A stretch of 64,000 nucleotides of DNA from Duganella sp. 1224 (GCF_013408245.1 NZ_JACBYS010000002.1:558001-622000), one strand, 5' to 3'. Shown: positions 31,497 through 40,646, counted from the first letter of the stretch. Numbers and translations are program-made. Notes: generated by a model not told the origin, from the sequence alone.

Positions 31497-32459
31497 ATGG
31501 ACATCGACAGCTCCCTGCTGCTTGAACTGTACCGCGCCGCCCGTGTCATGCCGGTTGCCGAATTTCCCGAATTCGCCCTGGGTTTGCTGCGACCCTGTGT
31601 CGGCTTTGATTCCGCCCGCTTACTCACGGTCGAATTTGCAGGCAGCGCCACCCTCATCCGAAGTTCAACCGCCTACAACGTCGCCGGCGATCATGTGCTG
31701 GACTGGGATGCAATCAGCCGCAAGGATTTGGTGCTGTCAGCGATCCGGGAACAGGTGAATCGTCCCATCAGCTTTCATGTTCCCACGTTGTTTGCCTCGC
31801 CGGAATATTCGGTAGTACGCGACTATGCCGAGCGCTATGAGCATACCAACGGCTTATGCGTGGCCCTGCCCGACACCGAGAGCGGCTACACCGACGGTCT
31901 GTCGCTCTACCGTGCCCGCAGTGACGACCATTTCGGCGTACCAGAACAATTGAAGCTGCGCCTGCTGATGCCGCATCTGATCGAAGCGCTCAAGCTGAAT
32001 CGCGAGCTGGCGGCCGTCAGCCGGCCCGCGGCGCCGCAGGGCGCCTTGCTGATCGCGCGCACCGATGGTTCGGTGCAATACTGCACCAACGCCGCCAGCA
32101 CGCTGCTGGCCAAGGAATGGAGCGACTGGCACGCGGCGCGGCTGCCGGCGCGGTTGCTGTATGAACTGGGTCGTCCAGGCATCCAGCATTACGAGGGAGC
32201 CTGGCTCAGTGTGCTGGCCGAACGCATCGGCGACCTGCTATTTCTGCGGCTGCGGCCACAGTCGCCACTGGCGCAACTGAGTCCGCGCGAACGTGAAGTG
32301 GCCCGCAAATACAGCGGCGGCGCCTCCACCAAGGAAATCGCCGCCGCACTGGGACTGTCGCCAGCTACCGTGCGCAACTTTGTACAGCGGATTTACCAGA
32401 AGCTATCCGTGGGCGACAAAGCTACCTTGGCCAGCCTGCTGGCTGCCAGCCAGCACTGA
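31497..32459 (+). CDS. LuxR family transcriptional regulator
   Basis: The 320-residue protein ends in a typical GerE/LuxR helix-turn-helix (LSPREREVARKYSGGASTKEIAAALGLSPATVRNFVQRIYQKLSVGDKATLASLL). The first ~200 residues are not an acyl-homoserine-lactone domain of LuxR type by eye; they look like a GAF/PAS-like sensor. No synthase is nearby. It is flanked by the tRNA/rpoD region and no obvious target, so the regulon is unknown. Confidence 0.85.
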   Translation: MDIDSSLLLELYRAARVMPVAEFPEFALGLLRPCVGFDSARLLTVEFAGSATLIRSSTAYNVAGDHVLDWDAISRKDLVLSAIREQVNRPISFHVPTLFASPEYSVVRDYAERYEHTNGLCVALPDTESGYTDGLSLYRARSDDHFGVPEQLKLRLLMPHLIEALKLNRELAAVSRPAAPQGALLIARTDGSVQYCTNAASTLLAKEWSDWHAARLPARLLYELGRPGIQHYEGAWLSVLAERIGDLLFLRLRPQSPLAQLSPREREVARKYSGGASTKEIAAALGLSPATVRNFVQRIYQKLSVGDKATLASLLAASQH

Positions 32460-32479
32460 GCGCTCGAAATCGCGGCGGC

Positions 32480-32610
32480 CCACCTGGTTGGTTTCTGCTG
32501 AGTCAGATTCGTCATGCGAAACGCTGGCGGTGGCCAAGCTGTTCCGCCTGGGCCGCGACGCGCAAGACATCGGCACCACGCTCAAACTGCTGGCGCCTAA
32601 AAGAAAATAG
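32480..32610 (+). pseudogene. Possible C-terminal coding remnant
   Basis: An open frame without its own start ends in SCETLAVAKLFRLGRDAQDIGTTLKLLAPKRK and a stop at 32610. The composition is coding-like, but no start or ribosome site is visible, and it runs into the terminator hairpin at 32606. I read it as a remnant of a gene of unknown type; it could also be chance. Confidence 0.25.
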
Positions 32611-32629
32611 CTGCCCTGAAGCAGCTATT
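32606..32629 (-). terminator. Intrinsic terminator of the tRNA transcript
   Basis: AATAGCTGC and GCAGCTATT form a nine-pair stem with a six-base loop, just beyond the 3' end of the tRNA. On the minus strand it is followed by a T-rich tract (TTCTTTT). This is the clearest short terminator in this part of the window. Confidence 0.8.
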
Positions 32630-32635
32630 GAAAAG

Positions 32636-32714
32636 TGGTAGGCCCTCGCGGAGTCGAACCGCGCACCAAAGGATTATGAGTCCTCTGCTCTAACCAAGCA
32701 TGAGCTAAGGGCCC
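32636..32714 (-). tRNA. tRNA-Ile2 (anticodon CAU, lysidine type), CCA encoded
   Basis: The minus strand reads GGGCCCTTAGCTCATGC as its 5' end, with an anticodon loop CTCATAA between GAGGA and TCCTT arms, a T-arm GCGCGGTTCGACTCCGC and 3' AGGGCCTACCA. The acceptor pairs GGGCCCT with AGGGCCT (one G-U pair). The anticodon CAT could mean methionine, but the body follows E. coli ileX closely (GGCCCCTTAGCTCA at the start and GACTCATAATC), so it should be the AUA-reading isoleucine tRNA whose C34 is modified by TilS. It has its own promoter just after rpoD. Confidence 0.9.
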
Positions 32715-32726
32715 GAAGAACACGGG

Positions 32727-32755
32727 AGCATATAGGCTCCCCCTACCTCAGTCAA
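32727..32755 (-). promoter_or_regulatory. Sigma70 promoter of the tRNA-Ile2 gene
   Basis: On the minus strand TTGACT and TATGCT are exactly 17 bases apart, placing transcription start about six bases before the tRNA 5' end. The -35 box begins four bases after the rpoD stop codon. The spacer also contains the hairpin arms GGGAGC/GCTCCC. Confidence 0.75.
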
Positions 32756-32758
32756 GCC

Positions 32759-35002
32759 TTAGTTGCCTTCCAGGAAGCTCTTCAGCTTGTCGGAACGGCT
32801 TGGGTGACGCAGCTTGCGCAAGGCCTTGGCTTCGATCTGACGGATGCGCTCGCGCGTGACGTCGAATTGCTTGCCGACTTCTTCCAGCGTGTGGTCGGTC
32901 GACATTTCGATGCCGAAACGCATGCGCAGCACCTTGGCTTCGCGCGGCGTCAGCGAGTCCAGCACATCCTTGACCACGCCACGCATCGAGGCGTGCAGCG
33001 CGGCGTCCGATGGCGCCAGCGTGTTGTTGTCCTCGATAAAGTCGCCCAGGTGCGAATCGTCGTCGTCGCCGATCGGCGTCTCCATCGAAATCGGCTCCTT
33101 GGCGATCTTCATGATCTTGCGGATCTTGTCCTCCGGCATTTCCATCTTGATGGCCAGCGTTGCCGGGTCCGGCTCGGCACCGGTCTCTTGCAGAATCTGG
33201 CGCGAGATGCGGTTCATCTTGTTGATGGTTTCGATCATGTGCACCGGGATACGGATGGTGCGCGCCTGGTCGGCGATCGAGCGGGTGATGGCCTGACGGA
33301 TCCACCACGTCGCGTAGGTCGAGAACTTGTAGCCGCGGCGGTATTCGAACTTGTCCACCGCCTTCATCAGGCCGATGTTGCCTTCCTGGATCAGGTCGAG
33401 GAATTGCAGGCCGCGGTTGGTGTATTTCTTCGCGATCGAAATCACCAGGCGCAGGTTGGCCTCGGTCATTTCGCGCTTGGCCTTGCGCGCCTTCATTTCA
33501 CCGGCCGCCATCTGGCGGTTGATGTTGCGCAGGTCCGGCAGCGGCAGCACCACGCGCGCCTGCAGGTCGATCAGGCGCTGTTGCAGCTCCTTGATGGTCG
33601 GGATGTTGCGGCCCAGGATGGCGCTGTAGGCATGGCCGGCGGCCACTTCGCCATCGACCCATTCCAGGTTGGTTTCATTGCCCGGGAACACTTTGATGAA
33701 GTGGGCGCGCGGCATGCCGCACTTGTTCACCGCCACGTCGAGGATCTGTTTCTCGATATGGCGCACTTCGTCGACTTGGCCGCGCAGCGTGTCGCACAGC
33801 TTCTCGACCACCTTGGCGGTGAAGCGGATGCCCAGCAGTTCTTGCGAAATCGCTTCCTGCGCTTTGACGTAGGCTTTCGAGTTGTAGCCTTCTTTTTCGA
33901 AGGCGCGGCGCATCTTGTCGAATTGCAGGGAGATGACGTCGAATTTCTCCAGCGAAGCCGCTTTCATGGCTTCCAGCTGTTCGGCCGAGTAGCCCGCCGC
34001 CGCGCCCGACGGGCTGGCTTCTTCCTCTTCCTCTTCTTCCTCTTCTTCTTCCTCCTCGTCCTCTTCCTCGTCGTCGGACGAGGCGGCGGGCGCCGCGGCG
34101 GCTTCGTCTTCGTTGTCGTCTACCAGGCCGTCGACAATTTCGTCGATCTTGATCTCATCAGCGCGGATCCGGTCCGACGCGGCGATGATTTCGGCGATCG
34201 TCACCGGGCAGGCGGAGATCGCCTGGATCATGTCTTTGAGGCCGTCCTCGATGCGCTTGGCGATTTCGATCTCGCCCTCGCGCGTCAGCAGCTCGACCGA
34301 GCCCATCTCGCGCATGTACATGCGGACCGGGTCGGTGGTGCGGCCGAAATCGGAGTCGACGGTGGACAGCGCCGCCTCGGCGGCGGCTTCCGCTTCGTCA
34401 TCGCTGGTGACGGTGGCGACATTGTCGGACAGCAGCAGCGTCTCGGCGTCGGGCGCGTGCTCGTAGACGGCAATGCCCATGTCGTTGAAGGTGCCGATAA
34501 TGCCTTCGATCGCTTCCGGATCGACGATATTGTCGGGCAGATGGTCGTTGATCTCGGCGTACGTGAGGAAACCACGTTCCTTGCCGAACTTGATCAGGGT
34601 CTTGAGCTTCTGGCGGCGGCGTTCGAGTTCTTCCTCGGTGGCCTCGGTGTCCGACGAGAACGCGTCTTTGAGCAGCGCTTTTTCCTTGGCCTTGCGGTCC
34701 TTGGCCTTGGCCTTGTCGACCGCCTTCAGCTCGGCGCGTTCGACTGCGTTGAGCGCGGCGACTTCGTCGTTCTCAGGCTGGAATTCTTTCGGTTTGCGCC
34801 CGCGCCGGCCCGGCACTTTGACCGTGGGCAGCACGTAGCTCGAAGTATCGATGGCGGCCAAGGTGGCCGCATCCGTGGTCTGGCTGACCGCTGGCGGCTT
34901 GCTGGCGACGCGCGTCTCCGGCTTGTCCGCCGTTTTGGCGGATTTTGCGCTCACTTTAACCGGCTTTGCAGCCGCTTTGGATTCAGGTTTCTTGATTGGC
35001 AC
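32759..35002 (-). CDS. rpoD: RNA polymerase primary sigma factor (sigma70)
   Basis: The 747-residue protein has all regions. Region 1.1 resembles [30 protein letters not shown], and region 1.2 is [30 protein letters not shown]. The non-conserved region contains an unusually long run of Asp/Glu (about residues 305-330) before SPSGAAAG. Regions 2-3 include [57 protein letters not shown], and the region 4.2 HTH is [35 protein letters not shown]. The N-terminal ~100 residues are Lys/Ala-rich, as in betaproteobacteria. It starts with GTG at 35002; a stop lies a few codons upstream. It is the last gene of the rpsU-yqeY-dnaG-rpoD cluster. Confidence 0.97.
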   Translation of the reverse strand: MPIKKPESKAAAKPVKVSAKSAKTADKPETRVASKPPAVSQTTDAATLAAIDTSSYVLPTVKVPGRRGRKPKEFQPENDEVAALNAVERAELKAVDKAKAKDRKAKEKALLKDAFSSDTEATEEELERRRQKLKTLIKFGKERGFLTYAEINDHLPDNIVDPEAIEGIIGTFNDMGIAVYEHAPDAETLLLSDNVATVTSDDEAEAAAEAALSTVDSDFGRTTDPVRMYMREMGSVELLTREGEIEIAKRIEDGLKDMIQAISACPVTIAEIIAASDRIRADEIKIDEIVDGLVDDNEDEAAAAPAASSDDEEEDEEEEEEEEEEEEEASPSGAAAGYSAEQLEAMKAASLEKFDVISLQFDKMRRAFEKEGYNSKAYVKAQEAISQELLGIRFTAKVVEKLCDTLRGQVDEVRHIEKQILDVAVNKCGMPRAHFIKVFPGNETNLEWVDGEVAAGHAYSAILGRNIPTIKELQQRLIDLQARVVLPLPDLRNINRQMAAGEMKARKAKREMTEANLRLVISIAKKYTNRGLQFLDLIQEGNIGLMKAVDKFEYRRGYKFSTYATWWIRQAITRSIADQARTIRIPVHMIETINKMNRISRQILQETGAEPDPATLAIKMEMPEDKIRKIMKIAKEPISMETPIGDDDDSHLGDFIEDNNTLAPSDAALHASMRGVVKDVLDSLTPREAKVLRMRFGIEMSTDHTLEEVGKQFDVTRERIRQIEAKALRKLRHPSRSDKLKSFLEGN

Positions 35003-35397
35003 AGGCGCTTTCGATTACGGATAAAGTTTCGATCCTTAGATCACTACGTCTTCGAACTTGCCGACTACACAAGTCCGACAATACTACGACTTACTTACAC
35101 CTGGGTCAGGCCGACCGCCGCTATAGAACTCCAAGGAATTCTACTGCATCAGACACGTGCGTGGGGGCAAGAAAGCGTGACTCGGTTAGGTAGCAAACAG
35201 ACTATTTGCTCAACCGTAGCTGGCCCTGGCCGCCGACACCTGTCCTTCCGCGTCGATCAAGAGCCTAACTCACTGAAAACAAACACACTCTGAACAGAAA
35301 AACGATGCCAAAACATACAACACTTAGCGTTTTATTATAGCACGTCACTTTTCAATTTCCAGAGGGAAGACCTGCGCCTCCCCCGCTGGTCCCTTGC
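35003..35397 (-). promoter_or_regulatory. 395-base dnaG-rpoD spacer with an extended -10 promoter candidate
   Basis: No credible gene is present. On the minus strand TGC-TATAAT (extended -10) occupies 35334-35342, pointing toward rpoD. There is no good -35. It would give a leader of about 320 bases before the rpoD GTG. The remaining leader is AT-rich by local standards and of unknown structure. A separate rpoD promoter inside the macromolecular synthesis operon, such as the heat-shock promoter of E. coli, is known; its equivalent here is inference. Confidence 0.45.
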
Positions 35398-37194
35398 CTA
35401 GCGCGGCGCCAGATCGGCCTGCGCCTCGCGCAACAGCTGGTCTTGCTGCGCGGTTAATTCCCGGTAGCGGACGCCGATCTCGTCGGACGACAGGCCGGCC
35501 GCGAACAGCTGGCTCAGCTCCTGCTTCAGCGCGTCGTGCTTGACCTGGCGGATTGCCGCCCGCAGCACCACGCGCTCGGTGTCGCGCTCGGTTTCCGGTT
35601 CCTTGACGATCTCGGCAATGATGCCGTCGTACTCGTCGCCCTGCGATTTCAACTGCTGGGCAAAGGCGGCAAACGCGCCGCCCTCGCCCATGGCCCGGGC
35701 CGTCGTCAGCAACTGCCCCAGCCGCTCGGCCGATTCCTGGCCGAAGAACTGGAAGGCCGCCTCGGCCGCCTGGTCGACCTCCAGCGCCAGCGACGGGTGC
35801 GCCACCAGCACGCGCATGATCTGCAACTCCAGCCCCTTCGGCTGCGGCCGGCCGCCCTTGGGCGGCGCGATCTTGACCGTGGCCACCGGTTTGGACAGCT
35901 CGAACAGCACCTCGATTTCCGACGGCGAGGTCTGCGTCAGCTGCGCCAGGCCGCGCACGATTTGCAGGCGCAGCGCGGTGGGGGTCATCGCCTGCAGCAT
36001 CGGCTTGGCGTCGAACTGCGCACGCGCCCGGCCTTCCAGCGTGTTCATGTCGTGCTCGCCGCAGGCTTCCTTGATCAGGAACTGCGACAGCGGCATGGCC
36101 TCGTGAATCTCTTGCTCGAACGCTTCCTTGCCGTGTTCGCGCACATAGCTGTCCGGGTCGTGCTCGGTCGGCAGGAACAGGAACTTGATGGTCTTGTTGT
36201 CCGTCACGTGCGGCAGGCAGGCTTCCAGCGCGCGCCGCGCGGCGCGGCGGCCGGCCTTGTCGCCGTCGAAACTGAAGATCACCGTGTCGGTCTGGCGCAG
36301 CAGTTTTTGCACGTGGTGGGTGGTGCAGGCGGTGCCCAGCGTTGCCACCGCTTGCGGGAAGCCCATCTGCGCCAGCGCCACCACGTCCATATAGCCCTCC
36401 GTCACCAGCACGTAGCCCGCGTCGCGGATCGCCTGGCGTGCCTCGAACAAGCCATACAGCTCGAAACCCTTTGAAAATAAAGGCGTTTCGGGAGAATTCA
36501 AGTACTTTGGTTCGCCCTGATCCAGCACCCGGCCGCCAAAGGCGATGACCTGGCCCTTGGTGTTGCGGATAGGGAACATCACGCGCTCGCGGAAGCGGTC
36601 ATAGCGCTTGCGGTTGTTGCCGTCCTCATCCACCTTGTCGATGACCAGGCCGGACTCGGCCAGCACCACCGCCTCGTAGTCGGGGAAAACGGCACGCAGG
36701 TTGTCCCAGCCGTGCGGCGCGTAGCCGAGGCCGAAGCGGGCGGCGATTTCGCCGGTCAGGCCGCGCCGTTTTAAATAGGCGATGGCGTCCGGCGCGCTGC
36801 GCAGTTGCTGCTTGTAAAAATCGCTGGCGCGGGTCATGGCGTCGGTCAGCGCCAGGCTCTGGGCCGCCATTTGCGCGCGCTGCGCCGGCGGAATCTTGTC
36901 GTCCTGGTCCGGCACCACCATGCCGACGCTCTGCGCCAGTTCCTTGACGGCATCGACAAAGCCCATGCCGGAATATTCGATCATGAAGCCGATCGAGGTG
37001 CCATGGGCGCCGCAGCCAAAGCAGTGGTAGAACTGCTTGGTCGGGCTGACCGTGAAGCTGGGCGACTTTTCATTGTGAAACGGGCACAACCCCATGTAGT
37101 TCGCGCCGCCTTTTTTCAGCTGCACGTAACGGCCGACCACGTCGACGATATCGACGCGGTTCAGCAAATCGGCGATAAAAGTTTGTGGTATCAC
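35398..37194 (-). CDS. dnaG: DNA primase
   Basis: The 598-residue protein has the N-terminal CHC2 zinc ribbon (C-x2-H in GLCPFHNEKSPSFTVSP and C-x2-C in YHCFGCGAHG, residues ~37-65), a RepA-like core and a Toprim domain with EGYMDVVALAQMGF and FSFDGDKAGRRAARRAL. A C-terminal helical domain binding DnaB helicase follows. It makes RNA primers at the replication fork. It starts with GTG at 37194 (GTG-ATA-CCA, product reading MIPQTFIADLL). A large inverted repeat separates it from yqeY upstream, and a long spacer leads to rpoD downstream. Confidence 0.97.
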   Translation of the reverse strand: MIPQTFIADLLNRVDIVDVVGRYVQLKKGGANYMGLCPFHNEKSPSFTVSPTKQFYHCFGCGAHGTSIGFMIEYSGMGFVDAVKELAQSVGMVVPDQDDKIPPAQRAQMAAQSLALTDAMTRASDFYKQQLRSAPDAIAYLKRRGLTGEIAARFGLGYAPHGWDNLRAVFPDYEAVVLAESGLVIDKVDEDGNNRKRYDRFRERVMFPIRNTKGQVIAFGGRVLDQGEPKYLNSPETPLFSKGFELYGLFEARQAIRDAGYVLVTEGYMDVVALAQMGFPQAVATLGTACTTHHVQKLLRQTDTVIFSFDGDKAGRRAARRALEACLPHVTDNKTIKFLFLPTEHDPDSYVREHGKEAFEQEIHEAMPLSQFLIKEACGEHDMNTLEGRARAQFDAKPMLQAMTPTALRLQIVRGLAQLTQTSPSEIEVLFELSKPVATVKIAPPKGGRPQPKGLELQIMRVLVAHPSLALEVDQAAEAAFQFFGQESAERLGQLLTTARAMGEGGAFAAFAQQLKSQGDEYDGIIAEIVKEPETERDTERVVLRAAIRQVKHDALKQELSQLFAAGLSSDEIGVRYRELTAQQDQLLREAQADLAPR

Positions 37195-37284
37195 AGGGCG
37201 GAACGGTCTCGGAGTAGGTCAGACTATACCGCCGCAGCCGACACGCCTTGAGGCACATCAAACCGCGGCAGCGATGCAATCGTC

Positions 37285-37360
37285 CGTCGTTCCGGCGCAG
37301 GCCGGAACCCATAGAAGGTATGCATGCCGCCTATGGATTCCGGCCTGTGCCGAAATGACG
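37285..37360. repeat. Dispersed inverted repeat, family B, copy 1
   Basis: A 30-base left arm (beginning CGTCGTTCCGGC) is the near-perfect complement of the right arm (ending GCCGAAATGACG) across a ~16-base loop. Each arm is itself a hairpin (GTTCCGGC-GCAG-GCCGGAAC). Related copies lie at 51796-51873 and 56359-56430, and a single-hairpin form at 39548-39573. This copy sits inside the rpsU-rpoD cluster between yqeY and dnaG, where it could affect read-through or mRNA processing. Confidence 0.88.
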
Positions 37361-37382
37361 TTTCAAACGGTGACGGTGTTGC

Positions 37383-37832
37383 TTACGCCGGGGTCAGTGC
37401 TTTTTTGACCAGCGCGGAGACCACGGTCATGTCGGCGCGGCCAGCCAGCTTCGGCTTGACGATGCCCATGACCTTGCCCATGTCCTGCGGACCGGCGGCG
37501 CCCGAGGCGGCCACGGCGGCGGCCACTTCGGCGGCGATTTCCTCGTCCGACAGGCCGGCCGGCATGTAGGCGCTCAGCACGGCCAGCTCGGCCTTTTCGA
37601 TGTCAGCCAGGTCGGCGCGGCCGCCGGCCTCGAACTGGGTGATCGAATCCTTGCGCTGCTTGATCATCTTTTCCACGATGGCCACGGTCTGGGCGTCGTT
37701 GACTTCGATCTGCTCGTCCACTTCCTTGCGCTTGATTTCGGCCAGGATCAGACGGATGGTCGCCAGGCGACCGGCTTCCTTGGCACGCATCGCGGTTTTC
37801 ATGTCTTCGGTGATTTGTTCTCTCAGGCCCAT
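37383..37832 (-). CDS. yqeY: GatB/YqeY domain protein
   Basis: The 149-residue protein matches YqeY throughout: LREQITEDMKTAMRAKEAGRLATIRLILAEIKRKEVDE, KMIKQRKDSITQFEAGGRADLADIEKAELAVLSAYMP and DMGKVMGIVKPKLAGRADMTVVSALVKKAL. The C-terminal half is homologous to the tRNA-binding domain of GatB amidotransferase. In many bacteria it lies between rpsU and dnaG, as here. A role in tRNA-dependent amidation is suspected but not proven. A terminator separates it from rpsU. Confidence 0.95.
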   Translation of the reverse strand: MGLREQITEDMKTAMRAKEAGRLATIRLILAEIKRKEVDEQIEVNDAQTVAIVEKMIKQRKDSITQFEAGGRADLADIEKAELAVLSAYMPAGLSDEEIAAEVAAAVAASGAAGPQDMGKVMGIVKPKLAGRADMTVVSALVKKALTPA

Positions 37833-37871
37833 GAGGTTTCTTTCAGAAAATGTGGAGATGAAAATGCGAAA

Positions 37872-37898
37872 ACCCGCTGCGGCCTGGCCGGAGCGGGT
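37872..37898 (-). terminator. Intrinsic terminator after rpsU
   Basis: On the minus strand ACCCGCT and AGCGGGT pair (seven pairs) around a loop that contains CCGGCC/GGCC, followed by TTTT. Placed between rpsU and yqeY, it should let most transcripts stop after rpsU, with partial read-through into yqeY-dnaG-rpoD. E. coli has a comparable terminator after rpsU. Confidence 0.75.
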
Positions 37899-37957
37899 AT
37901 CTCTCAGATGCCGCTAAACACAACCGGCGTGTGCCAGGTTGGCCTGCGTAAGCAATC

Positions 37958-38170
37958 TTAGAAGAGTTTTTTCGGCAGCTGTTGGCTGCGGATGCGCTTG
38001 TAGTGACGCTTGACAGCAGCAGCCAGCTTGCGCTTACGCTCAGCCGTTGGCTTTTCGTAGAACTCGCGTGCGCGCAGTTCGGTCAGCAGACCGGTTTTTT
38101 CGATGGTGCGTTTGAAGCGACGCATTGCGACTTCGAACGGCTCGTTTTCTTTAAGGCGAATAGTGGTCAT
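37958..38170 (-). CDS. rpsU: 30S ribosomal protein bS21
   Basis: The 70-residue basic protein [21 protein letters not shown] continues to [17 protein letters not shown], a full-length bS21. It helps mRNA-16S rRNA interaction at initiation. ATG 38170 gives the standard N-terminus; a 36-codon open extension upstream is leader DNA. It is the first gene of the cluster and is followed by an intrinsic terminator. Confidence 0.97.
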   Translation of the reverse strand: MTTIRLKENEPFEVAMRRFKRTIEKTGLLTELRAREFYEKPTAERKRKLAAAVKRHYKRIRSQQLPKKLF

Positions 38171-38209
38171 GTAAAAATTCAAACCGTTGGAGGTTATAGG
38201 GAGACAGAG

Positions 38210-38218
38210 ACTATAGCA
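38210..38218 (-). promoter_or_regulatory. Extended -10 promoter candidate for rpsU
   Basis: On the minus strand TGC-TATAGT lies about 40 bases before the rpsU ATG, with TTCCAT 18 bases upstream as a weak -35. Transcription would begin near 38203. Confidence 0.5.
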
Positions 38219-38311
38219 GCTTTTTCCGAAAAATGGAAGCCCGAGGCCGTTCAACACAGCCTGCCATGCGGCCTTCATGGGAAAAACAACAACGTGCAGA
38301 CCGTCAGTATA

Positions 38312-39517
38312 TCAGACCGCCTGCCCGGCCGCCACGCCGGATGCCCACGCCCACTGGAAGTTGTAGCCGCCCAGCCACCCGGTCACGTCCACCGTTTCGC
38401 CGATGAAATACAAGCCCGGCACCTTGGTGGCCATCATGGTCTGTTGCGACAGTTCGCGGGTGTCGATGCCGCCGCGCGTGACTTCGGCTTTTTTGTAGCC
38501 TTCGGAGCCGTTCGGCGTCAGCGTCCACTGGTTGATGGCGGCGCCGAGCTTGCGCAGTTGCGCGTCCGGCAGGTCGGCCAGGCGGGCGTCCAGCGCAAAG
38601 CCGTGGGCATGCAGCAAGCCTTCCGCCAGGCGGGCCGGCAGCCATTGCGACAGCACGTTGCCGAGCTGTTTCTTGATGGTGTTCTTGCCTTCGATCAGCG
38701 TGGCGGCCAGGTCCAGCTCCGGCAGCAGGTTGATGACGATCGGCGTGCCCGGCTGCCAGTACGACGAAATCTGCAAAATCGCCGGCCCGGACAGGCCGCG
38801 ATGGGTGAACAGCAGGTCTTCGCGGAAGCGCGCGCCGGTCGGGTTGCGGCCTTTGAGCGAGCCGGTTTCGACGTCGACCTCCAGCGCGATGCCGGCCATT
38901 TCCACGAATGGCGCCCACTGCTGGGCGTCGAAGGTCAGCGGCACCAGCGCCGGGCGCGGCTCGACCATGCGCAGGCCGAATTGCTGGGCGATGCGGTAGC
39001 CAAAGTCGGTGGCGCCGATTTTCGGGATCGACAGGCCGCCGGTGGCGATCACCACGCTGGGCGCTTCGATCGGGCCGCTGTCGGTCTGCAATACGAAGCC
39101 TTCCGCGCCCTGCTCCAGCGAGACGATCTTGCATGGCATGCGCCAGTGGACGTCACCGGCGGCGCACTCGTCCTTGAGCATGTCGATGATCTGCTCGGCG
39201 GAGTCGTCGCAGAACAGCTGGCCCTTGTGCTTTTCGTGGTAGCCGATGCGGTGTTTTTTCACCAGCGCCAGGAAATCGGCCGGCGTGTAGCGCGACAGGG
39301 CGCTTTTGCAAAAGTGCGGATTCTCGGACAGGAAGTTGGCCGGGCCGGCGTTGATGTTGGTGAAGTTGCAGCGGCCGCCGCCGGAGATGCGGATTTTCTC
39401 GGCCAGCTTGGCGGCGTGGTCGATCAGCACCACGCGCAGGCCGCGCTGGGCCGCCGTGGCCGCGCACATCATCCCGGCCGCGCCCGCGCCGATTACCGCT
39501 ACATCAAACTTTGCCAT
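38312..39517 (-). CDS. NAD(P)/FAD-dependent flavoprotein, BaiN/YhiN (HI0933) family
   Basis: The 401-residue protein has the dinucleotide fold VAVIGAGAAGMMCAATAAQRG (4-24), the family's KIRISGGGRCNFTN motif, a second FAD contact VVIATGGLSIPKIGATDFGY, and the C-terminal FIGETVDVTGWLGGYNFQWAWASG. BaiN-like and RdsA-like members reduce steroid or other double bonds, but most are uncharacterised. It lies alone between rpsU and ybiB, followed by a family B hairpin upstream. Confidence 0.9.
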   Translation of the reverse strand: MAKFDVAVIGAGAAGMMCAATAAQRGLRVVLIDHAAKLAEKIRISGGGRCNFTNINAGPANFLSENPHFCKSALSRYTPADFLALVKKHRIGYHEKHKGQLFCDDSAEQIIDMLKDECAAGDVHWRMPCKIVSLEQGAEGFVLQTDSGPIEAPSVVIATGGLSIPKIGATDFGYRIAQQFGLRMVEPRPALVPLTFDAQQWAPFVEMAGIALEVDVETGSLKGRNPTGARFREDLLFTHRGLSGPAILQISSYWQPGTPIVINLLPELDLAATLIEGKNTIKKQLGNVLSQWLPARLAEGLLHAHGFALDARLADLPDAQLRKLGAAINQWTLTPNGSEGYKKAEVTRGGIDTRELSQQTMMATKVPGLYFIGETVDVTGWLGGYNFQWAWASGVAAGQAV

Positions 39518-39547
39518 GTTGTTCCCGTCAGTTAACTACCGCCACCG

Positions 39548-39573
39548 GTCGTCCCGGCGCTGGCCGGGACGAC
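39548..39573. repeat. Single hairpin related to family B
   Basis: GTCGTCCCGGC-GCTG-GCCGGGACGAC is a perfect 11-pair hairpin between the BaiN-like and ybiB genes, both on the minus strand. It looks like one half of the family B element and could end the ybiB transcript. Confidence 0.7.
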
Positions 39574-39589
39574 GGCAAAGGGCGGGATT

Positions 39590-40573
39590 TTACTCGATCG
39601 GCTCGCTCACATGCTGGCGCGAGGCGATGGTCCGCGCCACCAGCAGGCATTGCGCCACCTGCTCGGCGATGGGCGGCGGCACCGGCACGTCGCCGTCCAG
39701 CACCGACTGAATCCACGCCGCCGTGGCCGCCGCGCCCTTGTCCTCGGGCAGCAGCGGCAGCTCACCGACCAGCGTCTGCTTGGGCACCAGCGTCGTGCGC
39801 AAGCCGCCGTGGAACCAGTCGATCTGCTGCGCCTTGTTGGCGTTGGCCACCGTCTCGCCCTCGGTGCCGCGCATCAGGAAGGCGTCGCCGCGCTCGTGCA
39901 GCGCGGCCGTGGTGAAGTATTCGCCCAGCATCTCCAGATATTCCGGGTGCGTGTACGACACCAGGCGCAGCGCCGGCCCGGCAAACGGCTGCATGATCTT
40001 GACCAGCGTGTGCGTCGAATTGCGCACGCCCAGGATGCGCCGCAGCGACAGCAGATGCGCCAGCTTGGGCGCCATATTGTCGATGGTGATGAAGGCCGGC
40101 TTGCCCTGCGACATGGCCTCCTCCGCCTCCGAGCGGTGGCGCGCCGCCACCACGCCCATCTCGGCCAGCACCTCGGCCGAGGTCACCCGGCCCGGATCAT
40201 CGGCCACGCCGTGCAGCAGCACCGGCACGCCCTCGCGCGCCAGCAGCAGCGCCAGCAGCGGCGTCAGGTTGGCCATCTTGCGCGCGCCGTTGTACGACGG
40301 GATCACCACCGGCGCGAACGGCCCCGGCGGCGCGTTGAGCGGTGCAAACGATGCTTCGGCCGCGTCGAGGAAGCCGGCGATCTCGTCCACCGACTCGCCC
40401 TTGATGCGCATCGCCAGCAGAATGCCGCCCAGTTCGAGGTCGGACACGCGGCCGTCCAGCATGGCCTGATAGAGATCGTGGGCGTCGTCCTGGCTCATGC
40501 TGCGGGCGCCCGCTTTGCCGCGCCCGATTTCTTTGATAAACCGCGCAGCGGGGAATGGTGAATGTGTGGTCAT
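39590..40573 (-). CDS. ybiB: YbiB/TrpD2 family DNA-binding protein
   Basis: The 327-residue protein has the fold of anthranilate phosphoribosyltransferase (TrpD/nucleoside phosphorylase III), with helical N-terminal DLYQAMLDGRVSDLELGGILLAMRIKGES and the PSYNGARK segment replacing the PRPP-binding KHGNR-type loop. In E. coli YbiB this family binds DNA without sequence specificity and has lost enzyme activity. There is no trp gene nearby, which supports ybiB over trpD. It is divergent from aroG with 73 bases between the starts. Confidence 0.88.
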   Translation of the reverse strand: MTTHSPFPAARFIKEIGRGKAGARSMSQDDAHDLYQAMLDGRVSDLELGGILLAMRIKGESVDEIAGFLDAAEASFAPLNAPPGPFAPVVIPSYNGARKMANLTPLLALLLAREGVPVLLHGVADDPGRVTSAEVLAEMGVVAARHRSEAEEAMSQGKPAFITIDNMAPKLAHLLSLRRILGVRNSTHTLVKIMQPFAGPALRLVSYTHPEYLEMLGEYFTTAALHERGDAFLMRGTEGETVANANKAQQIDWFHGGLRTTLVPKQTLVGELPLLPEDKGAAATAAWIQSVLDGDVPVPPPIAEQVAQCLLVARTIASRQHVSEPIE

Positions 40574-40646
40574 AACGCCAGCTTAAACCACTCCAGCCCA
40601 TTTCGGCTACACTATCCCTCCCCCGAAATAAAACACACTAGAGATC

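Noticed and set aside
32636..32714. Reading the CAT-anticodon tRNA as elongator tRNA-Met
   Set aside because: The acceptor and D-arm sequence follow tRNA-Ile2 (ileX) and not tRNA-Met, although only a tRNA model search would settle it.
32804..35293. 829-codon plus-strand frame opposite rpoD
   Set aside because: It mirrors the third-position bias of rpoD and has no recognisable domain; the rpoD reading is certain.
39590..40573. Anthranilate phosphoribosyltransferase (trpD)
   Set aside because: The PRPP-binding loop of active TrpD is altered and no trp genes are near; the YbiB/TrpD2 family fits better.
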